From positions 777,547 to 841,546 of the forward strand of contig NW_019154044.1 in assembly GCF_001653235.2 (NCBI RefSeq): DNA of 64,000 nt, in the 5' to 3' direction. Each line of letters starts with the position of its first letter. Position 1 is the first letter of the stretch. The notes beneath the pieces were generated by a model. The model saw only the letters and a program-made list of their open reading frames with translations, searched no databases and was not told where the DNA came from. Shown here one piece after another: positions 1-11,850 of this stretch. This DNA comes from Pochonia chlamydosporia 170 (Eukaryota > Ascomycota > Sordariomycetes > Hypocreales > Clavicipitaceae). The position numbers were made by a program, and so were the translations under genes.

Positions 1-34
1 AAGATACGATGACGTAATGGATAACGCCGCTCAA

Positions 35-1865
35 TTAGTTCTTATCTGGATCGCTACTTTTGTCCTTGATCGGGAATATCTTGACCAGTTCATTTTGGTG
101 AATGATCTCTTCTCTCGCACCGTCCCACGTCTTCCGCTTACCAGTTTCAAAGTACCGAAATGCGTGAGCCGTCTCGACGCCGTGGTTCATCAGATTATAC
201 ATCTTTCGGTCTTTGAACCAGAACTGCCATCCTTTCCAACCCCAACCCAGATTCTCCATGCCAGTTCCAGCAGCCTTGTGCAGCCAACCCTGAAACTCCC
301 ATTGCTTGACGGCCCCTACGCTGGTTGTGGGATCTAATGCCCACCTTCCCGCGATCCATTCTTGATGCCTGTCGATCCAACTCTCCATATCTCGTCTTGA
401 CGGTAGTTTCTCTACACCACGCCAGGCGTTGCTAATGGCCATTGAGGTAACGTCAGCAAACGAGAACCCATTGTTCTTGCCATATGCAGAGTAGCAGAGC
501 ATGACACATGAGTCGGCATAGGCGGGCGGGAAGAGATTCATGTATAACCTTCGAATCTCGGGCCCCTTGTAGTTGTGCGCTGTTGGTTTGCTCGTCTCAA
601 CGAACGGAGCCGATTTCCAGTCCGCCATATATCCCGTACATAGTATCACGGCATCAATATTATCAATGACTTGCTCGTTGGCGAACTCGATCGAGTTTGG
701 GCCCAAGAATTGTTTGATACCAGGAAGCGACTCGACTTTCCCGTCTTTCAGAAGATCGTAAACAGTCTCCCACGTTCCTGGGAGAACAAGACTCAGAGAC
801 GGAAAAGGCTCCAAGCCCAATGATGGATCGAGCTCGCCGAAAATGCGCCGGGTAAACCATTTAATTGCAAAGTCGCCTAGCCAACGGGCGAGTCCTGGTA
901 CATGCTTTTGCAAAGCTTGGGTAACTTGTCGGCGACGCCAAGTGATGACGAGGTCTGCCGGTACGCCATTGCGGTACCGACGAACGGGCAAGGCCCCTCG
1001 GCGATGAGCAACCCAGATTTTGGATGCGTGAGGCAATAGATCTGGGACAATGTCTCCGGACGTACTAGTCAGACCCAGCACTACAACCCTCTTCCCTTTG
1101 AATGCTTCTGGGCTTGAAGTAGGGTTAGCATCTGGGACGTAAGTTTCAGTGGCACGTAACGCTCACCTGCGATACTGCTGGCTGTGCAGAATTGTGCCTT
1201 TGAACTTGTCTTGCCCTTCAAATTTGGGAATATTTGCTGCTGTCTGGTAGCCGTGGCAAAATGCAACTTTGTCAAACTCCAAGACTTCGATCGTGCCAGC
1301 AACTTCGATTTCGATCCTCCACCTCGTGTCGTCTGGATTTCTGCATACCCTTTTCACATTTGCATTAAAGACAATGTCTTTCAGGAGGTCGAAATGAGAC
1401 GAGTATTCTTGCATAAAGTCCTGAAATTGCTCAGGCTTCATGAATGTCGGGAAACCTTGTGGCATTATTAATGCTTGGGCTTCGAGCTGCCGATTGTTGG
1501 CAGGCATCACTCACGGTCAGGCATAGGATAATCGGAGTATCCGCAGGTGAACTTGCTTATGTTCGCTGAGGTGCCTGAGCATCCCAGTTAGATCTGTGAG
1601 GCTTCATGCAGCTATGGGTGACTCTTCGTTTTAACTGACAAGGAAGTGCTGTTGTGTAGTTGAGATTGTCGGAGTACGCCCATAGCCCTCCGACTCTATC
1701 ACGACGCTCATACACGGTGACCTTGAACCCGTCATCTCGCAGTGCTTTGAGCATGGACAGCCCAGACGGTCCTGTCGACGATACGATTAGGTACGAATGC
1801 CTCTGATGAGTTTCATGCGATCATTTCTCACCAGCTCCTATGACGGCCACGGTCGCGCCGGCCAT
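35..1865 (-). CDS. Flavin-containing monooxygenase (FMO family)
   Basis: An NADPH- and FAD-dependent oxygenase of the FMO class; these enzymes usually oxygenate soft N or S centres or ketones, and the substrate here is unknown. Five exons can be read: 1865-1832, 1771-1640, 1574-1515, 1455-1167 and 1112-35, summing to 531 codons (530 aa). The first intron splits the FAD-binding motif, which splices to VAVIGAGPSGLSMLKAL, followed by ERRDRVGGLWAYSDN, the usual FMO motif after the dinucleotide fold. A second nucleotide-binding stretch, VVVLGLTSTSGDIV, lies near the start of exon 5, and ATGY occurs as CTGYMADW. The start is the only ATG that supplies the Rossmann N-terminus. For exon 3 a second acceptor lies about 6-8 nt away. 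The gene lies at the window edge, so its other neighbour is unseen. The family call is secure; the role is not. Confidence 0.88.
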
Positions 1866-3635
1866 GATAGCATTCAAGCGATTAATATGGATCAAGGGCA
1901 TCCAAAAAATGGTGGAACAGGTCAAGGAATGATTCCTTCGCGGCCAGGAGCGTGATCAATAAAGATGAGCCGTCACACAGTCATGTCGACAGGAAACCCA
2001 ACCTTTCCTTTTATGGTGCTGCTGACGCAGACTCACGTTAACAGGATGTCAGATTATGGCGTAGTTTCTCAATGTGCTGGACGCGTATTATTCGCATTCG
2101 AGCCTCATTGCCGTCCTATCCGGACCATGCGGCAGTCGTGTCTTTAAAAGTTTCTCATGGAATTCGACGGTCTGGACGGGGTCACTGTCGGCTCGAAATA
2201 TGTTACAATAGGACGGGTGACCATAAACCGCATTGGATGCGATCGAGCCACTCCTCTGCGTAACACGTACTTCCGATTAGTCCATGAATCTCATCATGAT
2301 CCACGTTGCAGAAATTGTCAAGACATGGATATGGGAAAGGTAAATGTGCAAACGGCCTCCGCCTCTTGTTCATCAGTGAAGATGAGACCTCACCCGATGT
2401 CTGTATAACACCAGGCTGCTGTCTGGTACCACTTGAACTGATGGCGGCTACGTCGAAGGTGTTTTCGAGGCTTCTGCTGAGCATGATGAGCTCTACGCAC
2501 CGATTGGAGCGCGCCGCATTGAAACGCAAAACGTTTTGAGATGCCAAGGCCTTCGGATCACAATGTGATTCTCGGCACCTGGACGAGTGCGATGTCGTAG
2601 AGTGTTGTCGGCTTTTTGATACAGAGTCATCAATTCATCTATTGAATAGTCAATTGTTGTTTATGAAAACAGGCAAAGCACAGCTGGGGAGGATGATTAT
2701 TCTTGAACACAAGTATCTATCTTGAGTTAATGCTCATTTCTTCTCAGCAGTCGAATGATGGGAGCCATGGCCGCCCTGTACGGCGAGCCGCTTTCACAGC
2801 CGGCACCGACCAAGTCAGTTGCAGGGAGGAAGACTTGTCTCTCATGCACAAATTCTTCCTAGACAGGAAAATCGAGTCTTAGACGAAGAGCATGCATTGT
2901 CATTACCTTTGTTAGCATTTTTCGGAACTCACTTTGCCTCTTGGTCATTGATGCACAATTCAGGGCATCCACAGCCCGATTGCCACTTTACTTTCATGCT
3001 GGGCGACTTTCTGTAAAAAAACAAAAGGCAACAATTTCCCACCGAATCCTATTTGGGACATAAAAGACAGATAACTAGAGCATTCTAGCACTGGCACAAC
3101 ATGTTGTACGTCGGGTTGACCCCGTTTTCTCCACGTCTCTTGGTAAAGCATGAACAACTTATCAAGGTGCTCCAAATGAGACAACAACAAAGTGTGGAAA
3201 TATCTTTGTAATGGGTTTTCTGATTCTTCATTACCTTACGTGTTCCACTATGAACATTGAGTCCATTAAACGAGTGGTGACGTTACCTCAATGTGCCATC
3301 ACCAGCTCCTGTCATGTCACCCAGGCGTGGCCGTTGAGGACACTCACGAAGACCCAACTCAGTACATATGTAACCTGGCAAAACTGTTGTGGGTCACTGT
3401 AGTTATGAAGGTAAGCCTCTGGGGCTTCATCTTAGGGAGTGGCTGCTAGTTAGTACGCTGCTTAGTACGCAATTATCGCTTGCTAAGCATCGATGTAGCC
3501 CCTCACGGTTGAACCAAATAACGCACAACTGTACAATCTGCTTTGAGAATAATTGAGTTGTGACAAACCACGATATACAACATACGCCTCATTATTGCCT
3601 CTTAAAAGCATAAATAGGTAGTTTGAGCTTTTACC
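1866..3635. other. Intergenic region, no gene seen
   Basis: About 1.8 kb between the divergent starts of the FMO and the RidA-like gene. Only short open frames without recognisable domains or splice structure occur here. It presumably holds both promoters: a TATA-like cataaata lies near 3608-3616, about 20-28 bases before the RidA-like ATG. Confidence 0.6.
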
Positions 3636-4229
3636 ATGTCAGATTTACGTTTCCAGGTGGTCCGAACCGATGAGGCTCCTCCTCCGCTTCCGCAGTTTTC
3701 CCAAGCTGTCGTGCACAATGGCATGATATACTGTTCTGGCAATATTGGTGCATTGCCAAACACAAATTTTGTTCTAGTTCAGGGTACAGTGAAAGATAGA
3801 GCTGTGAGTTACTCAGTGGCATCAAAATGGTGATTTCGATTGTCCCAACTGCGGCATGGAAGAGTTGACATCCTCAACCTATGTGCCAACTCGGAGGCTA
3901 ATACACCAATAGCGGCAAGCCCTTAAAAATCTATCAGCTGTGCTCGAGGCGGGAGGGAGTAAGCTTGAGAATGTTGTGAAAATGAACATTTACATCACCA
4001 CTATGAAAGACTTTGGACTTATGAACGAGGCCTATGACGAATTTTTCACTTGGCCATCAAAGCCTGTGAGTGTTATGCTGCCTACAGTCTTTTCTTCTAT
4101 CGGCTTCCGTCATTGTCACTTCTGTAAGTGGTAACTAATACCCTTTGTTAGGCGCGAACATGTGTTGCTGTGCATGAGCTACCTCTCGGGACCGACGTGG
4201 AAATCGAATGCATTGCCCATCTTAATTAG
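3636..4229 (+). CDS. RidA/YjgF/YER057c/UK114-family protein
   Basis: A small protein of the Rid family, whose best-studied members hydrolyse reactive enamine or imine intermediates released by PLP enzymes; other Rid subfamilies act inside catabolic pathways. Three exons, 3636-3803, 3913-4065 and 4152-4229, total 133 codons (132 aa), a typical full length. The exon 1-2 junction is phase 0 and joins VKDRA to RQALKNLSAVLEAGGS, the conserved helix of the family. The C-terminal ARTCVAVHELPLGTDVEIE carries the Arg that binds substrate carboxylate in active RidA proteins. The N-terminal QFSQAVVHNGMIYCSGNIG is also classical. The gene lies between an FMO and a chitosanase, so context does not identify a substrate. 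Confidence 0.9.
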
Positions 4230-4517
4230 GCGTTATACTTTCCTCAGCCCTAGCTATTTAGGAGGCCTGTTCGAGTTGTCACTAAAAGCACCTGGCATTC
4301 TTTTCTTCAAGTAGAGCCCCGAAAGCTACAATCACAAAGATGCCCAGCGAGCCAAGTTGCGTCGGCAGATAATATTCGTAAGAGTACTTGCTTATTAAAG
4401 TAACTACATCACAATTTTTACAATTTTAAATTGAATAGCAATACTACTAGCCTTCTCGAGCTTCTCAACCTGGAACAGCAGCCACAACCTGTCGTCTCTC
4501 CAAAATCATGAATCAGT

Positions 4518-5371
4518 CTAGGCTGACAAGCCTGCAACTAGCTTGTCTCCCAACGCCTTGATGCTTGCCTCGAAATCCTGCGTATTCTTTGTTTTCCAGT
4601 TGGCACCATTCTTGCCTGGAACAGCCTTGTCGCCAGCAAAACCAATATACATGACATCCTTAGCACCGTGGCCGTTGTCGCCAGTAAGGTGTTCATTTGG
4701 GAAGCACAATTTCGCCAGAGCAATAGAGGCTTCTCCCGTGGTTGGCTCTTGATTCGTGTCTCCCCAGATGCCGTACCACTAAAATTGAATGCGGATATTA
4801 TTATTCCAAATCACTAACATGTTGGCGCAGCTTTTGCAGCGCTGGCCTGTGAGCTTAGCTTTGGGCTGATACTCACCACTTGGTTATTACAAACAACTGC
4901 CATGACAGATAGCGGCTTCATTCCATATTTCTGGGGATTAAAATACGGCGCCTCGTTGAAGACAACATAAGGGTGAATATTGGCATTCAGATCGCTAATA
5001 CCATATGACTGGACAGTGTCTTTGAATGATGTCTCGCCATATCCGCTGGGATCATTAGAACAGGCACCAGCTTTGTCATCGGCGCCGTCACAGTCAATGT
5101 CCATGTTATCATAGTTCCCAGAGCTTCCCTTGAGAAACAATGCGTTGGGAATATCTCCACAAAAGACTGCGCCGCTGGAGGACTTTCCAGATAGTGCCTT
5201 CTTACAAGTACCAGCCTGTCAAAGACATAATGTTAGTCGCCTCGAAACTACAGCTTCTGAGACCAATCAGACCTTATGGGCATTGTAAATAGCCTTGAGA
5301 TTGGCTGGTAGTTGGTACGCGGAAGCTACTCCGCTGAATACCAATGCTGTGTAGATGGTGCAAAATCGCAT
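4518..5371 (-). CDS. Secreted fungal chitosanase (GH75)
   Basis: An endo-chitosanase that cleaves beta-1,4-linked glucosamine polymers outside the cell. Exons 5371-5273, 5215-4877 and 4778-4518 give 233 codons (232 aa), the usual family length. Residues about 1-18 ([18 protein letters not shown]) form a signal peptide. The core shows [20 protein letters not shown], then [16 protein letters not shown] and [18 protein letters not shown]. Exon 3 opens with [18 protein letters not shown], which retains the Asp and Glu regarded as the catalytic acids in the Fusarium enzyme, then [19 protein letters not shown]-like cttaaata (minus strand tatttaag) lies at 5457-5464, about 90 bases before the ATG. 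No breaks were seen; it should be functional. Confidence 0.93.
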
Positions 5372-7295
5372 TTTGAAATAAATCTTAGTGTGCTCGAGAA
5401 ACAATTTGTTCTAAACGAAATTTCGAGGCAATTCCATTCACGAGAAACAAGCTCAACTTAAATAGGAACAACCCCCAAAGGAAAGATACTAGAAGGTCAA
5501 TACCATTACCATCGTTCAACTTGATGCAACTCTGTAGAACGCATATATGGAGACGCGGCAATCGGGAACCTAGCGGCATCGTGGAGTGCTCAATCAGGAA
5601 GGTCTGACTGGTACTGAGTTTCGAAGGGCTAGCTGGGGACTGGTGGAAATAGATTTGAACCTGACGAGGGCGAGCTCGGTCCGAAGACCCTGGTTCAACG
5701 TTACTCGACTCTATCCTCTTCGGCAACGAGTTTACGTGGGGGAACTAAAATTCTCTAAGATTTGCAAGGCATTTAAATGGCTTCTAGGCTCTAGCGTCGC
5801 GTCGCGTTGGCTAGCTTCAAGCCAGCTGTTGACATTCATATCTATTAGTGGTTTCACATCTTAGCCTGATCGAAGGCAAGCGGTCGTCAAATCGTCACCA
5901 CCCTTTCAAAGGGTACAATCTTCATTAGCCGTGGGTAATGATGTCACGGCTAATGATATTAAAATCAAGGCGGAGGTAAAACGCATGTCAGTGCTCAAGA
6001 GATGCCATGTAAGGGAAATGAGCTAACTCAACTGTGACAGCAAAGCTAGCTCGGGGTTCGAGATTTGCCCTCCTGCAAACTGGAAAGGTGCAATTTTTGT
6101 ACTCGATTGATCTGCCATGCCACTGAATATAACAATATGCGACTATTCAGTTTAGCAGACAACTTATAATGGAGGTGGAAGACTCAGAAACACGAAATTG
6201 AGGTATTGTAAAGCCGCTATGCTGCACTCCTTCATATTGGTTGGGGCGGAGTAGATTCCATATCCGCACTGTTGATTTGACGGAACCCGAGCTGATAGTG
6301 TTGCTGTTTCATTTTGGTTAACTAGTTGAGCCGTTGATGGTGGTTATAGTGCATCGACTTAAATATATCCCGGCAGTTTACCTGCACTCTGAACCTGTTG
6401 CACGACGGACGGCGATGGTGGTATGAGTGAGGCGAGCCTCTCTACCCGAGTAGTGCTAGACAATATAGTACAATTGCCTCCCACACGTATGCCTCATCCC
6501 CTAACTGTATTGGCGGAAATTGGTCTGTCATTTCATTGGTGGGCCAAGTTGTTTCATTGAACATTGGTGCATTAATGTTTACAACTTTTGCTGAGATTGA
6601 GACCATCATTTCTACTGGTCTAAATGTCCATCTTGGTAGGAGCATTTTGAGGAGATTTCTCACTCCCTAACGGCACGAAGGACCGGAGAGTCCTGAAGCA
6701 GCGGATGAGATGTTTGGATGAGAGCACGAAAGGCCACAGCGAGTCTTTGGTAACCAGTGATGAAACACATTGGCAAAAGACGGGAGAGACGCATCCAAAA
6801 TGGTCGAAGGACCTCACAGTTGAATGAATGAGTACGGATCTCCTAGTTCTAACAAAGCACTATCACTGTGGTTGTGGCTACGGACAGGAGACTACACTCG
6901 TCGTGGCAAGGTAATCGCAACGAAGGGCATACCAGTCATGGCATTAACGAAGACAGTAGAAGAATCAGGGAATGCTGTGAGTAGAGACAGGTACGTAGAA
7001 AAAAAAAAATACGCAGTTGAACGCAGGAGGGCTGCTGATAGGGGTTGCATCTCCAGTACTAGATTGACATGAAATGAAGCAGGGCTCGATAACATTTCAC
7101 GGCGCAATCCAAATGACTTATAAACTTAGTCTAAGTGGCCTGGGTCCTGGCAAAGGCGAACTGGCTTGTTGGAATCTACAAGGGGATGCAAACAGGAAAG
7201 GCATCGAGATGAGGAATTCGACGAATACGGCAACTTGTTCAATCTGATGGACCAAAACTAAATAAACACCCGATTTACGCACAAAGGCTGACATC
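5372..7295. other. Intergenic region, no gene seen
   Basis: Roughly 1.9 kb between the chitosanase start and the flavohemoglobin stop. Short frames on both strands show no domain and no conserved composition. A run of eleven A residues lies near 7000-7010. A stretch around 5650-5700 looks superficially like a tRNA T-arm but does not fold as one. Confidence 0.55.
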
Positions 7296-8555
7296 TCATA
7301 TACCACCAGTTCCGAAAAGCTCCAAAGAAACCCTCTCAAGCTTCACACCTTGCGCAGCCAGCCAGTCCCTTGTTTGGACCATCCACTCCGGCGGGCCACA
7401 GATGAAGTATTTCGTGTTCTCTTTGTCCAGACGCAAGTGGGTACTTCGATCAAGAGTTTCCAAATTCATCCGCCCTGCAAAGCTGTACTCATCACCCTCC
7501 TTCACGTTCTTGATGAACAAAATCGAGGTCACAGTGGGGTGGTCCTTCGCAATTGAGCGAATGTGTTTCCCGAAACATACGGCTCCAGCGTGTCGCGCGC
7601 CATGGATGTATGATACGGCCCGCGACGGATTATCTGACTTCAATATTGAGTCTAAAATCGCTACTACTGGCGTGGCACCAACACCGAGACTGAGTAGCAC
7701 GACGGGTGTCTCAGCGCTCGCAGCATCATTGTCGAAGAAGAATAAGCCACGAGGCGGGCTGAGTTCTACCGTGTCGTCGACTTGATACTTGTCGTAAAGA
7801 ATGTTGGATATAAGCCCAGGTACTTTGCCTATGGAAATATCCTCTGTGCTGGCATTCGCAATTGTGCTCCCCCGTTTGACAGTGATCCGAAGCTGGTTAT
7901 GAGAGTCAACAGGCGCAGAGCTGATGCTAAATTGCCTACTCTGCAAAAGGCTATCGACGCTAGGAACCGGGATTTGAAGCGAAATGTATTGTCCTGGAAG
8001 GAACTTGGTCAAGGGCAGCCCGTCAGCTGGCTTCAGATGCAGGTTGAAGACGTCCTCAGAGTCGTGCGTTTTGCCCGCGATTCCAAACTTACGCCACGAC
8101 TGCCACTGTTCACCGTATTCATTGTAAAGCTGCTCTTCGCGCTGGATAAAGATATTGGCTAGCTGCTGGTAGGCTGCAATCCAAGCATCTTTGATCTCAT
8201 CCGTTACGGCGCCACCGAGGACTTCAATAAACGCCTGCACGAGGAACTTTCCTACAATAGGATAGTGCTCAGGCTTGATGAAAAGCGAGGCATGTTTTTG
8301 CGCTATTCTCTCAACAGCCTGATTTAGTTTCCCCAGATCGTCGATATGAGCCGCGTATGCGAACACAGCATTAGCTAAAGCTTGTTGTTGTGCCCCAGTC
8401 TGTTGATTGCGTAGAGAGAAGTAATTCTTTAGTTCGGGATGGGCGGCCAGCAAGTTTGTGTAGAAGACGTCTGTAATTACCCTTCCGTGCCCTTTGAGTA
8501 TAGGTGCAGTTGACTTTACGATTTCAATCTGCTTTACCGAAAGCGGCAAAGCCAT
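7296..8555 (-). CDS. Flavohemoglobin (nitric oxide dioxygenase)
   Basis: Converts nitric oxide plus O2 to nitrate using NAD(P)H, so protects against nitrosative stress. It is a single exon of 419 aa from the ATG at 8555; the frame is open 16 codons further upstream, but MALPLSVKQIEIVKSTAPIL matches the usual N-terminus. Globin domain, about residues 1-140: B10 Tyr in VFYTNLL, distal Gln in LRNQQTG, proximal His in AQKHASLF. Reductase: FAD motif RQFSISSAP and NAD motif LSLGVGATPVVAIL, then YFICGPPEWM. It lacks an obvious mitochondrial presequence, so is probably cytosolic. Its start faces the nitronate monooxygenase start 708 bases away, suggesting shared control. Confidence 0.96.
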   Translation of the reverse strand: MALPLSVKQIEIVKSTAPILKGHGRVITDVFYTNLLAAHPELKNYFSLRNQQTGAQQQALANAVFAYAAHIDDLGKLNQAVERIAQKHASLFIKPEHYPIVGKFLVQAFIEVLGGAVTDEIKDAWIAAYQQLANIFIQREEQLYNEYGEQWQSWRKFGIAGKTHDSEDVFNLHLKPADGLPLTKFLPGQYISLQIPVPSVDSLLQSRQFSISSAPVDSHNQLRITVKRGSTIANASTEDISIGKVPGLISNILYDKYQVDDTVELSPPRGLFFFDNDAASAETPVVLLSLGVGATPVVAILDSILKSDNPSRAVSYIHGARHAGAVCFGKHIRSIAKDHPTVTSILFIKNVKEGDEYSFAGRMNLETLDRSTHLRLDKENTKYFICGPPEWMVQTRDWLAAQGVKLERVSLELFGTGGI

Positions 8556-9263
8556 GTTGAACGACGGGAAATTGTGAAGAGCGCGGCAGACTTTCAGGCG
8601 CAAACTAAAGATGAATCCGTTGTCCTTTTCAATATTTCTACAACATCGACTGTTACATCCATTTGAGCATCATTGATCACTTATTACGGCATTATCTGAG
8701 TCTTGTTTCGAAGCCTTTGAAGAGCCTGTGCTATTCCACACAGTCTCCGCAATTGGCCAACTTGTCAATTTGACACACCAAAGAAGGCAATTAATGATGG
8801 ATGACACATTGTTAGGCAATAAAATACACATGTCACATTGTAATGACTGTGAATGCGTCTCTCCCGACCGGTCCCGTCATACCCGCTGAGCGAATCGGGA
8901 ACAGCGCAGTATGCTGTGGAATATTGGGCCGTGAGAACGCCACAGCACTTTTTGATGAGATGTTAGCCTTCTGCTGGCTTGTTTGCGGAGGTGGAGACTT
9001 GTCTGCATGATTTACAAGCCAGTCGCCTGATGTCATTCATACTTAAGTCCTGTTCCACGACAGTTCAAGTCTCAGCGAGGTTGCTGTCATCGAGTTTTGC
9101 GGTTTTCCATCCGGGACAATCATACGGTAAATTCAAGATATTCTTCGCATGTCTTACTTCTACGTACAAAAAGGGTGAGACTGTTGAAATAGCTTGCATT
9201 GAGATTCTGGATCGTTTCAATTGAAACAAACAGCAACTCGGCACCTACACGACCAGTTCAATC
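8556..9263. promoter_or_regulatory. Shared divergent promoter region of flavohemoglobin and nitronate monooxygenase
   Basis: The 708-base gap separates two start codons on opposite strands and holds no credible gene of its own. Its length and position make it the probable control region for both genes. No operator could be assigned by eye. Confidence 0.55.
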
Positions 9264-10337
9264 ATGGCAGCCCTGCTTCGAAATGAGTGCAAACAACTCC
9301 TCCAAAAGAGCTTGCCATGGACAAAATCACCTCTAGTTATAAGCGCACCGATGCGGGTGATGACGGGCCCAAGCCTTGCAGTGGCAGTCTCATCTGCAGG
9401 CGGCCTCGGCTTCCTGGGACCAACCATAAAGTCAGAAGATGTATTGGTAGATCTCGACAAGGCTACTGAGCTCCTTAAAACCTCCTCAATCCATGGAAAC
9501 GCAGGCCAGTCGCTTCTCCCCATCGGAGTCGGGTTCCAGGTTTGGAATGGGGATCTCAAGGTCGCCGTGTCCGCTGTCACCAAGCACCATCCTTGCGCTG
9601 TGTGGTTGTTTGCGCCTCGCAATGGACAGGCAGAGTTGAACGAATGGATCACGGCCATCAGAGAGGCTTCAACAGAGACCAAAATCTGGCTTCAAGTGGG
9701 CACCTTGAGCGAGGCGGTCGACGCAGCTCGCAGCACTACGCCCCCGGATGTCCTGGTGCTGCAAGGTGCCGAAGCTGGAGGTCATGGTAGAGACAAGGAT
9801 GGACAAGGGACAATAGCCTTGGTACCAGAGGTATCAGATGCGTTGGGAGACTCCAAGATACCAGTGATTGCCGCAGGAGGCATCATTGATGGTCGCGGAG
9901 CTGCTGCCGCGCTTACGTTGGGTGCTGCAGGCATTGCCATGGGCACACGTTTCCTGGCATCCAAGGAAGCTCGTATCAGCAAAGGATATCAGGATGAGGT
10001 TGTTCGAGCGTCAGACGGGGCCAAGAATACTGTGCGTACACAATTGTACAACCACCTCCGCGGTACCTTCGGGTGGCCGGAGGCCTTCTCTCCTCGCACG
10101 GTAATCAACCAGAGCTGGATTGATCACGAAGCAGGAGTGCATTTTGACAAACTGAAAGAGTTGCATGATGAGTCTGCCAAGGCTGGGGATATAGGATGGG
10201 GTCCAGAAGGCAGACTCGCAACTTATGCCGGTGCTGCGGTTGGATTAGTTCGGAATGTGGACGATGCTGCTACAATCGTTCGGGAGGTTCGGGATAATGC
10301 CAGGGCAATCCTGACATCAGTAATAGCTCAACTATAG
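9264..10337 (+). CDS. Nitronate monooxygenase (2-nitropropane dioxygenase type)
   Basis: An FMN-dependent TIM-barrel enzyme that oxidatively denitrifies alkyl nitronates, for instance propionate-3-nitronate, to carbonyl compounds and nitrite. Uninterrupted 357-aa frame, full family length. Visible motifs: SAPMRVMTGPSLAVAVSSAG with GGLGFLG at the N-terminus, VLVLQGAEAGGHGR holding the conserved His of the active site, and the phosphate-binding PVIAAGGIIDGRGAAAAL followed by AGIAMGTRFLAS. The start is the first ATG and matches family length. It is divergent from the flavohemoglobin. Nitrite released here can give rise to NO, the flavohemoglobin substrate, so the pairing makes biochemical sense; that link is inference. 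Confidence 0.94.
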   Translation: MAALLRNECKQLLQKSLPWTKSPLVISAPMRVMTGPSLAVAVSSAGGLGFLGPTIKSEDVLVDLDKATELLKTSSIHGNAGQSLLPIGVGFQVWNGDLKVAVSAVTKHHPCAVWLFAPRNGQAELNEWITAIREASTETKIWLQVGTLSEAVDAARSTTPPDVLVLQGAEAGGHGRDKDGQGTIALVPEVSDALGDSKIPVIAAGGIIDGRGAAAALTLGAAGIAMGTRFLASKEARISKGYQDEVVRASDGAKNTVRTQLYNHLRGTFGWPEAFSPRTVINQSWIDHEAGVHFDKLKELHDESAKAGDIGWGPEGRLATYAGAAVGLVRNVDDAATIVREVRDNARAILTSVIAQL

Positions 10338-11850
10338 CGGCAGAAGTGAAATTTTTGTAGTATTTACCAACTCTAAGTGGTGATGTTAAGCTAAGCATAA
10401 TGTGAAACTCCAGCGGATGCCGTGAGTAAGAGGCCATGCATTTGTTCGAAGGCATGAGGCATATGGCAGATTAAACGAAATCTCCAGCGCAAATGGACAC
10501 AGTGAGACACAGGCATGCACCAGCAACTATGAGATACTCATCTACTTGTCTTTGGTCTTGCGATAGTCATTGGACAAGTTACGTGGTTCTATGCGACATC
10601 CGGGGTCAGAGTTGAAACCGGCCTCCACAAAGATGCGACGTTATATTTTGTAAATGCATGTAACACAGAATAATACCAAGAATTTCTCCAAATGATCAAC
10701 CATGTTTTCTTGACACTTGCAGGTGGTTGTCTTACAACACCAGACATTTCATGCACATCCACTCATGACTTGTGATACACTTATACGATACCGCGCATAG
10801 TGACAGTCCAACACTATTTGAGATGAGATCCCATGTATTTTATACATCTTGACGTGGTATTCGTATTAGCAGATCTATAGTCATTAATCTGGGACATCAT
10901 AAGGTGACTGTTGTGACTTGATCGGTCAACTCTATTTCTAGCATGAAGTCCTTAAATTGACACCGACGTTTCTGTCTCATCTCACCCGTCACTTAACTTA
11001 TAGAGAGTCCTCAGATTGGATAAATAGTCTGAATTGAATCGTGCTGTGAGACTAAGACCGCTGACACCATGGATGATCTTTTCCACGCTGTCGCTGTCAC
11101 TAGGCAAGGCTCTTTGAGGACTCTTTTGTGTACCCATTCACTTGAATCACCTCTTCTGGCACTTTGCCAACGTATATAGGTAGCACAAGTACCAACAACT
11201 TTATGCGCTTCTCCACTTGCCCAAACATCGGGAGTTGGTGCGTTGTTCGTCAAATCCATGACCTCTCTCAACCCAAGATGGATTACATCGGCAATGTCAT
11301 TTGCTATTATTGCCTCGTCAGCGTTGGATCGAGTAATTACTGCATATTGCAAGTCTTTCCTGCATGGATGTGGATCTCCCGAGGTCCATCTCATCGGACA
11401 GAACGGATAAAACGGTTCACGCGGCACCCCATCGTGATGATCCACCTCGAACTCATGGGCAGCAAGGGGAATGGGTAGGTACTTTGAGCCAAGGCCATTG
11501 AACAGTCACCAATAACCTACATTCTCGTGTGTCCGATGATGCAGGTATACGAAATGACCAAGCTCGGCTCTCATACTAATCCCGGCGTCTGTGTACATGT
11601 CTATAGCATACTGGAGGGTCAGAGAGGTCAGATGGGCTCTTCATCGAGAGAACAATCATCGGATGTTTTCTTAAATATACGACAGACACTTGAAGGTGTT
11701 TCTTAATACGATATTCTGATCCACAGGCTGTAGATGATGTTAACACAGCGCGTCCAAGCCAAAGATTTGAATCAACGTCCACGCTGAGTAAACGGCTCCG
11801 ACGAAACCGAACTGGTCTTCTATTTTGTTAATCAAGTCAAAGTAATCGAA
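10338..11850. other. Mostly non-coding region with one possible relic frame
   Basis: About 1.5 kb between nitronate monooxygenase and the CMD-family gene. The first 650 bases show nothing. A frame on the minus strand at 11011-11640 is listed separately as a possible gene relic. The last 70 bases contain the CMD-family promoter. Confidence 0.5.
11011..11640 (-). pseudogene. Possible relic of an unidentified protein-coding gene
   Basis: On the minus strand one reading frame stays open from about 11640 to 11011 apart from a single TGA near 11505. It includes YAIDMYTDAGISMRAELGHF before the stop and LPIPLAAHEFEVDHHDG after it, then DVIHLGLREVMDLTNNAP. The composition looks protein-like and a 39-nt gap starting gtaggt and ending caaag could be a very short intron removing the stop. 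I do not recognise the family. It could equally be a chance frame. Further stops lie upstream of about 11640. Confidence 0.25.

Noticed and set aside
2203..2547. 114-codon minus-strand frame between FMO and RidA genes
   Set aside because: No family resemblance and no supporting exons; plausible chance frame.
5640..5710. tRNA-like sequence (TTTGAACC and GGTTCAA boxes)
   Set aside because: The T-stem bases do not pair and no acceptor or D-arm can be folded.
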